From: UBA1672 sp964352665
Lineage (GTDB): Bacteria; Pseudomonadota; Alphaproteobacteria; Micavibrionales; Micavibrionaceae
DNA: 64,000 nucleotides
Reading direction: 5' to 3'
NCBI GenBank assembly: GCA_964352665.1
Contig: CAYGSJ010000002.1
Location: forward strand, 186,001-250,000
The notes under the pieces were generated by a model that saw nothing but the letters and a program-made list of their open reading frames with translations, was not told where the DNA came from and searched no databases. Of the stretch, positions 45,274-54,582 are shown piece by piece. Positions within the stretch are counted from its first letter, which is position 1. Each line of letters starts with the position of its first letter. A program made the translations under genes and the position numbers.

Positions 45274-45933
45274 ATGCGCAACGCAAGAATAGCTATCGTT
45301 TTAGCGCCTATAATTATATTACTTTTTGTACTCATAAATTCATCCTCATTCGCAGTTGAGGGTGTTTTGGAAACACAAGGAAGTGACCTTATGACTGAAA
45401 AACCTGAGAATTACCCGGTTGCAACGGTAGCCGGTGGTTGTTTTTGGTGTGTTGAAAGTGAATTCCGGGCTTTAGACGGCGTTCTTTTCACGCAAGTAGG
45501 ATATACAGGAGGAGAGCTCCCCAATCCAACCTATCAAGATATTACAACCGGCAAAACCGGACATGCCGAAGCGGTGCAAATCTCATACGACCCTGAAAAA
45601 ATCAGTTATGAAGACTTAATAAGGTTTTTTCTTACCAAAGCGCATGACCCGACACAAATAAACCGCCAAGGTGTCGATGTAGGCACGCAATACCGTTCCC
45701 ATATATTCTATCATAATGAAGAGCAGAAAAAAGCGGCCGAGAGCGTCATAAATCAGCTAAATTCAGAAGGATATTTTGGTGCCCCTATTGCAACAAAGCT
45801 AGGCCCTGCGGAGAAATTCTGGAATGGCGAGACATATCACCAGCAATACTATGAGAAGTATGAAAAGGAAAAGGGGGAAATTCACCCTCGTGTTTATTTT
45901 AAACGGCAGGCAAAAAAGCTGAAGGGCATGTAA
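45274..45933 (+). CDS. msrA: Peptide methionine sulfoxide reductase MsrA, exported
   Basis: 219-residue enzyme that reduces methionine-S-sulfoxide in oxidised proteins. The catalytic site is GGCFWCVE, with family motifs GYTGGELPNPTYQDI, GHAEAVQI, GTQYRSHIF and the C-terminal YHQQYYEK. An N-terminal hydrophobic segment (about residues 5-28) followed by SSSFA looks like a signal peptide or anchor, so it probably repairs periplasmic proteins. An internal ATG at 45391 would give a cytoplasmic form. Confidence 0.93.
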   Translation: MRNARIAIVLAPIIILLFVLINSSSFAVEGVLETQGSDLMTEKPENYPVATVAGGCFWCVESEFRALDGVLFTQVGYTGGELPNPTYQDITTGKTGHAEAVQISYDPEKISYEDLIRFFLTKAHDPTQINRQGVDVGTQYRSHIFYHNEEQKKAAESVINQLNSEGYFGAPIATKLGPAEKFWNGETYHQQYYEKYEKEKGEIHPRVYFKRQAKKLKGM

Positions 45934-45972
45934 TTGTAGACATGGTTTATGTGTTTGGAATATCCTGCCGTC

Positions 45973-46950
45973 ATGATTACAATCGGACAAATTAAAATTA
46001 AGGACCCAGTGTTTCTGGCTCCCATGTCAGGGATCACGGATTTACCGTACAGGCGTCTGGTAAAGAAGTATGGTGCCGGCCTGGTGTTTTCCGAGATGAT
46101 CGCCAGCCGTGAAATGATCGAACAAAAAAGCCGGTCCCTCAAAATGAACGAAGAGTATTTCGACGACTTCCCCATCGCCGTTCAATTGGCCGGATGTGAT
46201 CCTGAAATCATGGCCGAGGCCGCGCGCATGAATGTCGACAGGGGGGCTGCTATTATTGATATAAATTTCGGCTGCCCTGTTAAAAAGGTCGTCAATAAGA
46301 TGGCCGGATCGGCCTTGATGCAAGACGAGCAATTAGCAACAGAAATAATGGAAGCAACGGTGAAAGCGGTTAATGTTCCCGTCACCGTCAAAATGAGATT
46401 GGGCTGGAATAGTGATAATAAGAACGCACCAACCCTTGCCAGAAGAGCACAGGATGTGGGCATCCAGATGGTGAGCGTCCATGGCAGGACAAGAGAGCAA
46501 AAATATACAGGAACGGCTGATTGGAAAATGATCAGCGAGGTAAAAAGGGCGATTGATATCCCGCTTATTGCCAATGGCGATATCATGAGCACAGAAGATG
46601 CAGAGAAAGCAATGCGTGAATCCGGCGCCGACGGTGTTATGGTCGGTCGTGGATGTCAGGGAAAGCCGTGGCTTTTAAAACAGATTATAGATTTTTTAAG
46701 AACAGGTATGATAAGCCCCGATCCCTCTCTGGAAGAAAAACTAAAAATAATTTTGGGGCATTACGATTCAATTATTTCCTACTATGGTGAAAAAAAAGGC
46801 GTTCCCTTTGCACGCAAACATTTGTCGTGGTATTGCTCTCACCTCGATAATTCGGCAGAGTTCAGATCGGAGCTAAATGCTCTGAAAAATCCTGATGAGG
46901 TGAAGGATAGGTTGCAAAAGTTTTTCGAGCCACATATACAGGCAGCATAA
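45973..46950 (+). CDS. dusB: tRNA-dihydrouridine synthase DusB
   Basis: 325-residue FMN enzyme that reduces uridines in the tRNA D-loop. Motifs are FLAPMSGITDLPYRRL, EMIASREM, INFGCPVKKVVNKMAGSALM (split as NFGCPVKKV with the catalytic Cys and GSALMQD), VTVKMRLGW, VHGRTREQKY and IANGDI. ATG 45973 gives the usual MITIGQIKIKDPVFLAPM beginning; an in-frame ATG at 45949 is also possible. Alphaproteobacterial dusB is often followed by ntrBC; here cytochrome c genes follow instead. Confidence 0.94.
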   Translation: MITIGQIKIKDPVFLAPMSGITDLPYRRLVKKYGAGLVFSEMIASREMIEQKSRSLKMNEEYFDDFPIAVQLAGCDPEIMAEAARMNVDRGAAIIDINFGCPVKKVVNKMAGSALMQDEQLATEIMEATVKAVNVPVTVKMRLGWNSDNKNAPTLARRAQDVGIQMVSVHGRTREQKYTGTADWKMISEVKRAIDIPLIANGDIMSTEDAEKAMRESGADGVMVGRGCQGKPWLLKQIIDFLRTGMISPDPSLEEKLKIILGHYDSIISYYGEKKGVPFARKHLSWYCSHLDNSAEFRSELNALKNPDEVKDRLQKFFEPHIQAA

Positions 46951-47010
46951 AGCGAGCTTTTTTTCCTTAGGACTGGCACTTTTGCAAGTAAGAGATAGAA
47001 TGCAGACACT

Positions 47011-48123
47011 ATGACTTTAACAAAGAAATTATTTCTGCTTCTAACCGAGCCCAGACTTCTGCACTACGTGCTTCCTATGATTATGATTTATTTAATAGTC
47101 GGCACAATATCGCAGAAATATTTAGGACTTTATAAAGCGACCAGACTTTTTTTCTCGGATATTATTTTATGGGTCCACCCTGTCATACCGCTTCCGGGTA
47201 TGCCTATTCTTCTGGGATTAGTGTTTCTCAATCTTGCCTTTAAGCTCATATTCAAAAGCCCATGGAGTAAAACGAATAGCGGCATCATTATTACCCATAT
47301 TGGTGTGATGGTACTTTTACTTGGCGGGCTTTTTACTGCTGTATTCAGTCGTGAAGGCTACATTGCCTTGGGTGTGGGTGAGTCCAAACACGTCATTTCA
47401 GATTACCATAGCCGGGAATTTCTTATCACAGATGAAGCAGGAAAAACCGTTTATGCGATTGATCATAAAGAACTGGGGGAAAAAGGTATCATAAAGCCCA
47501 TCGGGGATGCCTTAAGTATAAAAATTCTCGAGCATTGCGAAAACTGTGACATCACATCGAGACAAAATAGTACGGACCAGTATCAGGGAATGGCGCAACA
47601 TATGCAGATCATCCCGAAAGCATCAAACAGCAACGATGAAGATAATATGGCAGGCCTTACCTTTGAAATTGAGGGTAACGACAATATCGGTATTTATACT
47701 ATCCTTGAGGATGTGCCCCAATACCCCGAAATATCAATTGGCCAGAAAAAGTACAAATTTTCTTTAATGCGACAACAAAGAAAAATGCCCTTTTCTATCA
47801 GGTTGGTTGATCTTCAAAAACAATCCTACCCTGGCACGGACCTTGCGAAATCCTATGAGTCAAAAGTTTTAATCGAGGATGACGGCATGGTGTGGGAAGC
47901 GGCAATCTCGATGAATGATCCGTTACGCTATAAAGGATACACTTTTTTTCAATCATCCTTTCTTGAAACACCGCAAGGCAACATATCGGTATTGGCCGCG
48001 GTTCAGAATGCAGGAAGATCTTTTCCTTATATTTCCGGACTGATTTTATGTTTGGGAATTCTGATGCATATGTCTATTCGTCAAAACCGTTCTGCAGGGG
48101 TAAGAAAAAATGCGAAGGTTTAG
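47011..48123 (+). CDS. resB: System II cytochrome c biogenesis protein ResB/Ccs1
   Basis: 370-residue membrane protein with three N-terminal helices (about residues 18-38, 60-82 and 92-112), a large periplasmic domain and a final helix near the C-terminus (about 335-355). SGIIITHIGVMVLLLGGLFTA and the late MNDPLRYKGYTFFQSSF stretch are typical of ResB. With CcsA it moves heme out and ligates it to apocytochrome c. It is shorter than Bacillus ResB but of the compact form common in Gram-negative bacteria. It overlaps the next gene by 14 bases. Confidence 0.88.
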   Translation: MTLTKKLFLLLTEPRLLHYVLPMIMIYLIVGTISQKYLGLYKATRLFFSDIILWVHPVIPLPGMPILLGLVFLNLAFKLIFKSPWSKTNSGIIITHIGVMVLLLGGLFTAVFSREGYIALGVGESKHVISDYHSREFLITDEAGKTVYAIDHKELGEKGIIKPIGDALSIKILEHCENCDITSRQNSTDQYQGMAQHMQIIPKASNSNDEDNMAGLTFEIEGNDNIGIYTILEDVPQYPEISIGQKKYKFSLMRQQRKMPFSIRLVDLQKQSYPGTDLAKSYESKVLIEDDGMVWEAAISMNDPLRYKGYTFFQSSFLETPQGNISVLAAVQNAGRSFPYISGLILCLGILMHMSIRQNRSAGVRKNAKV

Positions 48124-49957
48124 CGTGTTATCACTGCTCATGCTTCTCATCAGCATATTACCGCTGCATAGCCTTCACGCAGCAGCGCCAGACAGCGCGC
48201 CCACTACACTCCATCTGGCCCACATGCCAATCCTCCATGAAGGGCGTATAAAACCATTAGATAGCTTTGCCCGTGATGTTTTAAAAACGGTATCCGGTCA
48301 GGAAAAAAATGCAATGGCATGGATGACGGAAGCTCTATTTGATCCTGCCCGATCAGAGATACGCCCTATTATAAGGGTTAGAGATCCTAATCTTCTGCAT
48401 ATTCTAAAATTAGAGCCCCGTAAATCCAGGCTGTATTCCTATGTTGAAATATCAAAAGCCCTTAGCCCCAAGCAAGCCTTGATACTGGATATTGCCCAAA
48501 GAAACGAGCAAGACTGGTCTTCAGAGCAAAAAAAACTGATCACGCTTCAGAAAAACATGATCCTTCTACGTGATCTTTATAGCAGTCTATCGCTTTTTTT
48601 GCCTCTATCCGAAACCATTCCCGATACGGCGCCGGACTCATTAAAGCCCTTCGCCTCACAACAAATTACCTATGAAAGCAGCCTTGTTTTCCGGGCTCAG
48701 CTCGAAGACATATTGGAAGAGATATATTCGAAACGAGGACAAAAAATTGAAGAGTATTCAGAGCAAGAACGCAGTCTGGTTCAAATTGCCTTTTCGCTGG
48801 ATATGTTGTCGGAAAATGCAAAAGAAGCCGACATTTTCAAAGTGGTTTTAGACAACGATAACTGGATGACACCCTGGCAAGCCCTGAACGATAGCGATGT
48901 AAAGAGAGAAAAAAACAATGGCTGGAAAACTCTGGCCTATGCCTATCACTCAGGACAAAATAATATCTGGAACGAAACCACGCAAAAAATGGTTCAGATC
49001 GCCTATAACAAGCAACCTATCAGGGCTTTGGCTTTAAAAACAGAATATTATTACAATTTGTTCTCCCCATTCAAAATCAGCTTTTCCTTTTGTTTTCTTG
49101 GGCTTGTTGCTTTGGTGGCGTCTTTGTTTTTTAAACGGGCCATCGTAGAAAAAATTGCAACCAGTTCGCTGGCTCTGGCTTTTATGGCACAGAGTGCAGG
49201 CATTTTATCACGCATCTATATTCTTGATCGCCCCCCCGTCAGTACTTTGTACGAGACAACGCTGTTTGTTAATCTGATCGTTATATTTTATGCGCTCCTG
49301 GCCTTTTCCAAACACAAGACGAAGCTTTGGCTCTGGTGCGGATTGGGACTTGGCATCCTGATTGGTATCCTTGGCTCTGCCCATGATGGAACTGGCGATA
49401 ATTTTCTTGTTCTTACGGCTGTATTAAATACAAATTTCTGGTTGAGCACCCATGTTCTTACGATAACGTCAGGCTATGCCTTGTGTACTGTGGCAAGCCT
49501 ATTGGCGCACTATGTTCTTCTTAATATGATATACAAGAAGCAGAGCTTTCCTGATTTCGACCTCTTCAGGCACGTCATGACAGCCTCCCTTCTTGCACTT
49601 TTTTTGATGACGACAGGCACAATTCTTGGCGGCATATGGGCCGATCAATCCTGGGGAAGATTTTGGGGATGGGACCCGAAAGAAAACGGCGCTTTGCTTA
49701 TTGTTTTCTGGCTGTTATGGCTGTTACACGGGCAGATCAGTGCCCAACTGAAAAAAGTTGAGGTTTTATACGGGCTGTCTTTTTTGTCTGTCATCCTTGC
49801 CCTGTCGTGGTTTGGCGTAAATATGCTGGGTGTTGGCTTGCATTCCTATGGATTCAGCGACCAAGCCCTTTGGTCACTCGCCAGCCTTATAACAGGAGAA
49901 TTAGTGTTCTTGGCATTTTGCTTTTTGAAGTTGAAGGGTTTATTCAAAGATGCATAA
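48110..49957 (+). CDS. ccsA: System II cytochrome c biogenesis protein CcsA/ResC
   Basis: 615-residue heme-handling membrane protein. After a signal-like N-terminus, a periplasmic domain (about 25-310) opens with MPILHEGRIKPLDSFAR, the pattern seen in long CcsA forms. About eight transmembrane helices follow, with the heme-binding Trp-rich motif WGRFWGWDPKEN and flanking His residues (STHVLT and GVGLHSYGF). It should present heme to apocytochrome c in the periplasm with ResB. It overlaps resB and the following thioredoxin gene, forming one operon. Confidence 0.92.
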   Translation: MRRFSVLSLLMLLISILPLHSLHAAAPDSAPTTLHLAHMPILHEGRIKPLDSFARDVLKTVSGQEKNAMAWMTEALFDPARSEIRPIIRVRDPNLLHILKLEPRKSRLYSYVEISKALSPKQALILDIAQRNEQDWSSEQKKLITLQKNMILLRDLYSSLSLFLPLSETIPDTAPDSLKPFASQQITYESSLVFRAQLEDILEEIYSKRGQKIEEYSEQERSLVQIAFSLDMLSENAKEADIFKVVLDNDNWMTPWQALNDSDVKREKNNGWKTLAYAYHSGQNNIWNETTQKMVQIAYNKQPIRALALKTEYYYNLFSPFKISFSFCFLGLVALVASLFFKRAIVEKIATSSLALAFMAQSAGILSRIYILDRPPVSTLYETTLFVNLIVIFYALLAFSKHKTKLWLWCGLGLGILIGILGSAHDGTGDNFLVLTAVLNTNFWLSTHVLTITSGYALCTVASLLAHYVLLNMIYKKQSFPDFDLFRHVMTASLLALFLMTTGTILGGIWADQSWGRFWGWDPKENGALLIVFWLLWLLHGQISAQLKKVEVLYGLSFLSVILALSWFGVNMLGVGLHSYGFSDQALWSLASLITGELVFLAFCFLKLKGLFKDA

Positions 49958-50513
49958 GTCACAAATCATAATCGCCATCTTTTTGTTATGCGCACTGTTC
50001 TCGATATGGGATATATGGGGGCCGCCGAATGCCACTCTTTTCGAGGAAGAATACATAGCTGCTCCTGCTCATCTGGACCTTGCGCCGGACGCCAGGTTTC
50101 TGGATCTCGAAAACAGGTCCCGCGCCCTATACGATTTCAAGGGAAAAAACATTATAGTAAATTTCTGGGCGACATGGTGCACGCCCTGTATCATAGAAAT
50201 TCCCGACTTAATAAAACTTGCATCGGACCACAAAGAGGATGTGGTTTTTATTGCACTTTCTGTCGATCAAAATGCCGAAGATGTTATTGACTTCATTAAG
50301 CATATTTCTGATGAGAATGAATTAAGTCCTGATCATGAAAATATTATTTTCGGAATGGATACCGATAAATCAATTTCTGAAAATCTTTTTGGCACGTTCA
50401 AATATCCAGAGACCTATATTATCGGTCGGGATATGCTTATAAAAAAGAGAATACAGGGTTTAACCGATTGGCACAGCGAAGAAATAAAAGCGCTTATAAC
50501 GGAAGAAAACTAG
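49950..50513 (+). CDS. resA: Thiol-disulfide protein ResA/TlpA family
   Basis: 187-residue thioredoxin-fold protein with a single N-terminal membrane anchor or signal (about residues 5-20) and the active site NFWATWCTPCIIEIPDL (WCTPC). It probably reduces the CXXCH cysteines of apocytochrome c in the periplasm. Overlap of 8 bases with ccsA shows membership of the System II operon. Its stop overlaps the stop of the convergent gene on the minus strand. Confidence 0.9.
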   Translation: MHKSQIIIAIFLLCALFSIWDIWGPPNATLFEEEYIAAPAHLDLAPDARFLDLENRSRALYDFKGKNIIVNFWATWCTPCIIEIPDLIKLASDHKEDVVFIALSVDQNAEDVIDFIKHISDENELSPDHENIIFGMDTDKSISENLFGTFKYPETYIIGRDMLIKKRIQGLTDWHSEEIKALITEEN

Positions 50514-51148
50514 TAATAACAAACAACGCCGAATGTGGCCGCCAACATAACGGCATCCTCGTATGAGCCCTCTTCGGCCGCAGTGTAAAGCTTTGCAATC
50601 ATATATAGCATTGGATCGGGAACGCCCTCAAAGGATGTCCAGTCATAAGTCGGACTTTCCCTTTGGTATTTATCCATGAGTCTATTAACGTCTTTTCTTT
50701 TCTTGATGCTATCCAGGGTCTCAAGAAGAGCCTTATTCAGCTTGGTGCAACCGTTATGTTGAAGCGCCATATCCATTTCACGTTTATGGTCTTTATTTGG
50801 TGGTGCGGCAGCAACACATTGGTTGTATTCCTGCATATTATCGATAACGGCCTTCTCGATGCCTTTTTCTCTAATATTTTTATAGTGGCTTTCAAGAATT
50901 GGCTGGATAATTTTCATATCGGTAAACTCCGATACTGCAAGCCCCTCTTTGTACGTCTGTAGCGCCGCCACAAACATCGCGGCTTTTCTACCGCATCCTT
51001 TTTTATCGTTGGAATAAGCGTGCTTCTCTACATCAAAAGGCACGAAAAGCTCCTCACCCTTTTTATTTTGTTGAGCAAAGGCGCTTTGAGGTGCCAGAGC
51101 AAGCTGTGAGGCCCAAAGCATTGCAGATAAAAGTAAAATTTTATGCAT
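50510..51148 (-). CDS. Secreted protein of unknown function with four cysteines
   Basis: 212-residue protein with a clear signal peptide (MHKILLLSAMLWASQLALAP, cleavage near SAFA-QQ) and a mostly helical mature part. Four mature cysteines (in GCGRK, YNQCVA, NGCTK and VCYY at the extreme C-terminus) suggest two disulfides in the periplasm. I recognise no family. ATG 51148 is chosen because it places the signal peptide at the N-terminus; GTG 51175 and ATG 51160 are in-frame alternatives. It converges on the thiol-disulfide gene with overlapping stop codons. Confidence 0.65.
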   Translation of the reverse strand: MHKILLLSAMLWASQLALAPQSAFAQQNKKGEELFVPFDVEKHAYSNDKKGCGRKAAMFVAALQTYKEGLAVSEFTDMKIIQPILESHYKNIREKGIEKAVIDNMQEYNQCVAAAPPNKDHKREMDMALQHNGCTKLNKALLETLDSIKKRKDVNRLMDKYQRESPTYDWTSFEGVPDPMLYMIAKLYTAAEEGSYEDAVMLAATFGVVCYY

Positions 51149-51202
51149 TACCGATAACATCCTAAAATTATACACCTAGTCTAAAGCAAAGGACAAGTTT
51201 CA

Positions 51203-52051
51203 TTATAAGGGAAGCTCGGCAAATTCAAAAAATTCGCTTGAGGCCGCAATAAAGTGGGGATTTAAAAAATTGGGATCAGCGCCGCCATAAGAGAGGGGCT
51301 TTCCCTTTAAATCGCATATTTCGCCGCCGGCAGCCCTAAGAATTGCGTGCCCTGCCGCGGTATCCCATTCACAGGTTGGGCCAAAGCGAGGATAGACATC
51401 GGCTTTACCATTCGCGATAGCACAGATTTTAATAGAACTTGCCCTTCTGACAATTTTTTTGACCTTGAATTGCTCCAGCATTTTGTCATGTAATGACGCG
51501 GTGCTGTGATAACTGCTCGACATCACAGTCAGGCCCTCAGCAGGCATTTTTCTTGCTCTGATATCTTTTTCTGTTTTGGAATCTTCAAAATATCTGAAGG
51601 ATTTCATAGCACCTTCCTTATCTGAAAACCCTGCGTAAAGCTCGCCCTTTTCGGGCGCGTATATAACACCGAGAATTGGCTCGCCGTTATGAATAAGGCC
51701 GATATTGACAGTAAAGTCCGGATCACCTTTAACAAATGCTTTTGTGCCATCCAGGGGATCGATAAGCCAAAAATACGCCTGCCCTTCCAGATCAGTTCTT
51801 CTCCCTGCAGAAAAAGATTCTTCTCCGATAACAGGAACATCCGGCAAGATCTCATAAAGCTTTTGCTCTATTAGTTCTTCTGCCTTTTTATCCGCTATTG
51901 TAACCGGCGACCCATCTTCTTTGGCGCCAAGCTCCAAATCATGCATGCCTTCAAAATATTCGAGCAAAAGCTCTCCCGCGTCCACTGCGACACGCTGGAC
52001 GGTATTACAGAGTGCCGGCATATGGGATAACAGCTTAGGATGAGATGGCAT
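51203..52051 (-). CDS. cysQ: 3'(2'),5'-bisphosphate nucleotidase CysQ-like (inositol monophosphatase family)
   Basis: 282-residue Mg-dependent, Li-sensitive phosphatase. Metal-binding motifs are SPVTIADKKAE, GEES, WLIDPLDGTKAFV and the late GPTCEWDTAAGHAIL. These match CysQ, which hydrolyses PAP from sulfate assimilation. ATG 52051 is preferred over an in-frame start at 52090. It overlaps the ugd stop by 17 bases, so the two are co-transcribed. Confidence 0.9.
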   Translation of the reverse strand: MPSHPKLLSHMPALCNTVQRVAVDAGELLLEYFEGMHDLELGAKEDGSPVTIADKKAEELIEQKLYEILPDVPVIGEESFSAGRRTDLEGQAYFWLIDPLDGTKAFVKGDPDFTVNIGLIHNGEPILGVIYAPEKGELYAGFSDKEGAMKSFRYFEDSKTEKDIRARKMPAEGLTVMSSSYHSTASLHDKMLEQFKVKKIVRRASSIKICAIANGKADVYPRFGPTCEWDTAAGHAILRAAGGEICDLKGKPLSYGGADPNFLNPHFIAASSEFFEFAELPL

Positions 52052-53381
52052 ATATTTTGCCCTTATCGGCCGAAACTTCGCCGCGCCCAACAGAAAGATA
52101 GTGAAATCCTTTGCCTTCCATTTCTTCTATTTTGTAAATGTTTCGCAAATCAACAATGACGTTGCCTTCCATTTCCTTTTGAATGCGATCAAGATCCAGC
52201 GCTCTAAACTCGTTCCACTCTGTAATTATCGACAGCGCATCGACACCCTTTATCGCATCATAAGCATTATCGGCCCATGTCACATCGTCCAGCATCTTCT
52301 TTGCCGGCTCCATAGCTTCGGGATCATAGGCAGAAATCTCGGCGCCTGCCTGCTGTAATATCGGAATAATTGTAAGAGCAGGAGAATCGCGCATATCATC
52401 TGTGTTAGGCTTGAAAGAAACACCGAGAATCCCTATTTTTTTGCCGCGCACATCACCACCGCAGGCCGCAATAATTTTATCCGCCATGCGTGCCTTGCGA
52501 TCTTCATTAACGGCAACAACGGCCTCGACAATCCTTTGAGGAGCACCGTATTTCTGACCGGCGCGTGTTAAGGCCACGGTATCTTTGGGGAAACATGACC
52601 CCCCATAGCCCGGGCCGGCGTGTAAAAACTTAGCCCCGATACGGCCATCAAGCCCTATTCCTTTTGCAACTTTCTGCACATCGGCACCGACCTGCTCACA
52701 TAAATCGGCAATCTCATTGATAAATGTAATTTTAGTGGCAAGAAAGGCATTAGCCGCATATTTTATAACTTCTGCCGTTTCTCTGGAGGTAAAGAGTATC
52801 GGTGTCTCGTTGATAAAAAGCGGTCTGTAAATTTCCTTCATAACTTTTTTCGCACGATCGGAGGAAACACCAACGACCACTCTATCAGGGCGCATAAAAT
52901 CGTCTATGGCAGCACCTTCACGCAAAAATTCAGGATTTGAAGAGACATCGAAATCAGCAGAAGGGGCCTCTTCCCTGATAATTCTTTCAACTTCTTTTCC
53001 TGTCCCTACAGGCACCGTGGATTTATTAACCACGACCGTGTATCCCTCGAGATTTTTAGCTATTTCTGCAGCAGCCTCATAAACATAGGATAGATCGGCA
53101 TCGCGTCCGTAACGACGTGAGGGTGTACCGACCGCAATAAACACCGCTTCTGCTCCTGCAACCGCCTCTTCAATTTTTGTAGTAAAACGGATGCGCCCTG
53201 CATCGATTTGTCTTTGAAGAAGTTGCTGTAAGCCGGGTTCATAAATCGGGATTTCCCCTTTTTTCAGACGCTCTATTTTATCTGCATCCTTATCCACACA
53301 GACGACCTCATGACCAAACTCTGCGAAACATGTTCCGGAAACAAGCCCTACATACCCTGTACCAACCATTCCAATATGCAT
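52035..53381 (-). CDS. ugd: UDP-glucose 6-dehydrogenase
   Basis: 448-residue NAD-dependent enzyme making UDP-glucuronate for surface polysaccharides. N-terminal Rossmann motif MVGTGYVGLVSGTCFAEFGH, substrate-loop FLREGAAIDDFMRPDRVVVG (in parts), and the catalytic Cys in GPGYGGSCFPKDT are present. Length fits the family. ATG 53381 has GGAGAGG 8 bases upstream, so the in-frame extension to 53444 is unlikely. Confidence 0.97.
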   Translation of the reverse strand: MHIGMVGTGYVGLVSGTCFAEFGHEVVCVDKDADKIERLKKGEIPIYEPGLQQLLQRQIDAGRIRFTTKIEEAVAGAEAVFIAVGTPSRRYGRDADLSYVYEAAAEIAKNLEGYTVVVNKSTVPVGTGKEVERIIREEAPSADFDVSSNPEFLREGAAIDDFMRPDRVVVGVSSDRAKKVMKEIYRPLFINETPILFTSRETAEVIKYAANAFLATKITFINEIADLCEQVGADVQKVAKGIGLDGRIGAKFLHAGPGYGGSCFPKDTVALTRAGQKYGAPQRIVEAVVAVNEDRKARMADKIIAACGGDVRGKKIGILGVSFKPNTDDMRDSPALTIIPILQQAGAEISAYDPEAMEPAKKMLDDVTWADNAYDAIKGVDALSIITEWNEFRALDLDRIQKEMEGNVIVDLRNIYKIEEMEGKGFHYLSVGRGEVSADKGKIYAISS

Positions 53382-53631
53382 AGATAAAACCTCTCCAGAA
53401 TTCCTGCTTAACCAATAGGGCGAAACTAAACGATTTTTAAGCACAATAAAAGCTTAGAAAACGTAGATTTCCTATTAAAAAACCCGAATATTTCAATAAA
53501 TCGCTCAAATCAAGCAAAAATCCTTAAAAACCATTGCCAAAGAAGGTATTTTTTTCATATGATCCGTTACGATGTTAAACATCCGTTACCACGGTATCTA
53601 TTTGCTAAACTTAAGAAGGTAAAAAATTCAG
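53382..53631. promoter_or_regulatory. Divergent promoter region of ugd and sapC-like gene
   Basis: 250 gene-free bases. The nonamer ATCCGTTAC occurs at 53562-53570 and 53581-53589, 19 bases apart (about two helical turns), 43-70 bases before the SapC start: a candidate operator for an unknown regulator. A ribosome-site-like AAGAAGG lies about 12 bases before the SapC ATG. No confident promoter boxes. Confidence 0.35.
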
Positions 53632-54420
53632 ATGACAAAAGATGACAAAACTGAGTCCAAGGGAAATGCGGCAGCGCCGAACAAAGGCCAGCTTCCTCTT
53701 TTTTATTCAAACCCAGTGCCTCTTGACGCAAAAAAACATGCAGCCCTGAGCCTAAAGAAAAATTTTGGCTTCCAGTTTACGCAAGGAATAAATGCCGTGC
53801 CGGTTAACATGGTGGAAATGCCCCAGATATCAAGCCATTATCCTATTGCCTTCAGTCCGGATAATAACGCAACGCCGGTCGCTATTCTTGGTCTTCGTGA
53901 TAATGAAAACTTATTTTTGGATGCCGAGAATAATTGGGATGTTAACTCTTATGTTCCGGCTTATATAAGGCGCTATCCTTTTATTTTTTCTGAAATTCCC
54001 AATAGCGAACAGCTTACCCTATGCATTGATTACACACCTGAAATAACCGAAGAAAACGGAGAGCAGCCGCTTTTCGAAAAAGACGGTAAGCCAAGCAAGC
54101 TCGCAGAGAAAGCACTGGATTTTTGTAAACACTATCATGGTGCCGCCACGCAGACGCTGGAATTCAGTCAGGCATTGGCCGCAAACGATCTCCTCATTGA
54201 ACGTGAAGCACAAATCAATGTGACCGGAAACAGACGAATCAACTTTTCGGGTTTCCGCATTATTGATGATAAGAAGCTTGCCGCGCTCGATGACAAGATT
54301 TTCCTTGAATGGAGAGAAAAGGGATGGCTTCCATTTATATATGCGCATCTTTTCTCCAGCGCTCAATGGCCCCGTCTTGGTAGAATGCTGAGCGAGCGAT
54401 TAGAAAAAGAAGCTGCCTAG
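53632..54420 (+). CDS. SapC family protein
   Basis: 262-residue soluble protein matching the SapC family (PF07277) as I know it: PLFYSNPVPLDAKKHA at the start, then FAFTQGINAVPVNMVEMPQ-like and SHYPIAFSPDNNATPVAILGLRDNENLF segments, YVPAYIRRYPFIF, and a C-terminal YAHLFSSAQWPRL. The family is linked by name to Campylobacter S-layer transport, but its real function in Proteobacteria is unknown. No signal peptide is seen. It stands alone after a divergent promoter region. Confidence 0.82.
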   Translation: MTKDDKTESKGNAAAPNKGQLPLFYSNPVPLDAKKHAALSLKKNFGFQFTQGINAVPVNMVEMPQISSHYPIAFSPDNNATPVAILGLRDNENLFLDAENNWDVNSYVPAYIRRYPFIFSEIPNSEQLTLCIDYTPEITEENGEQPLFEKDGKPSKLAEKALDFCKHYHGAATQTLEFSQALAANDLLIEREAQINVTGNRRINFSGFRIIDDKKLAALDDKIFLEWREKGWLPFIYAHLFSSAQWPRLGRMLSERLEKEAA

Positions 54421-54582
54421 TTTCGAAACGCTTATCACCTAAAATAAAAGTTTCTATTTTATCAGCCACTTGATCGGAATTGTGGATAGAAGCCCTTTGT
54501 CCGTTGATGTTCCTTGAAGAGTCTAATTGCCACGTGATATTTAAGAATCAGTGTTTTTTTTCAAGGAGTGAGTTACATAGTC

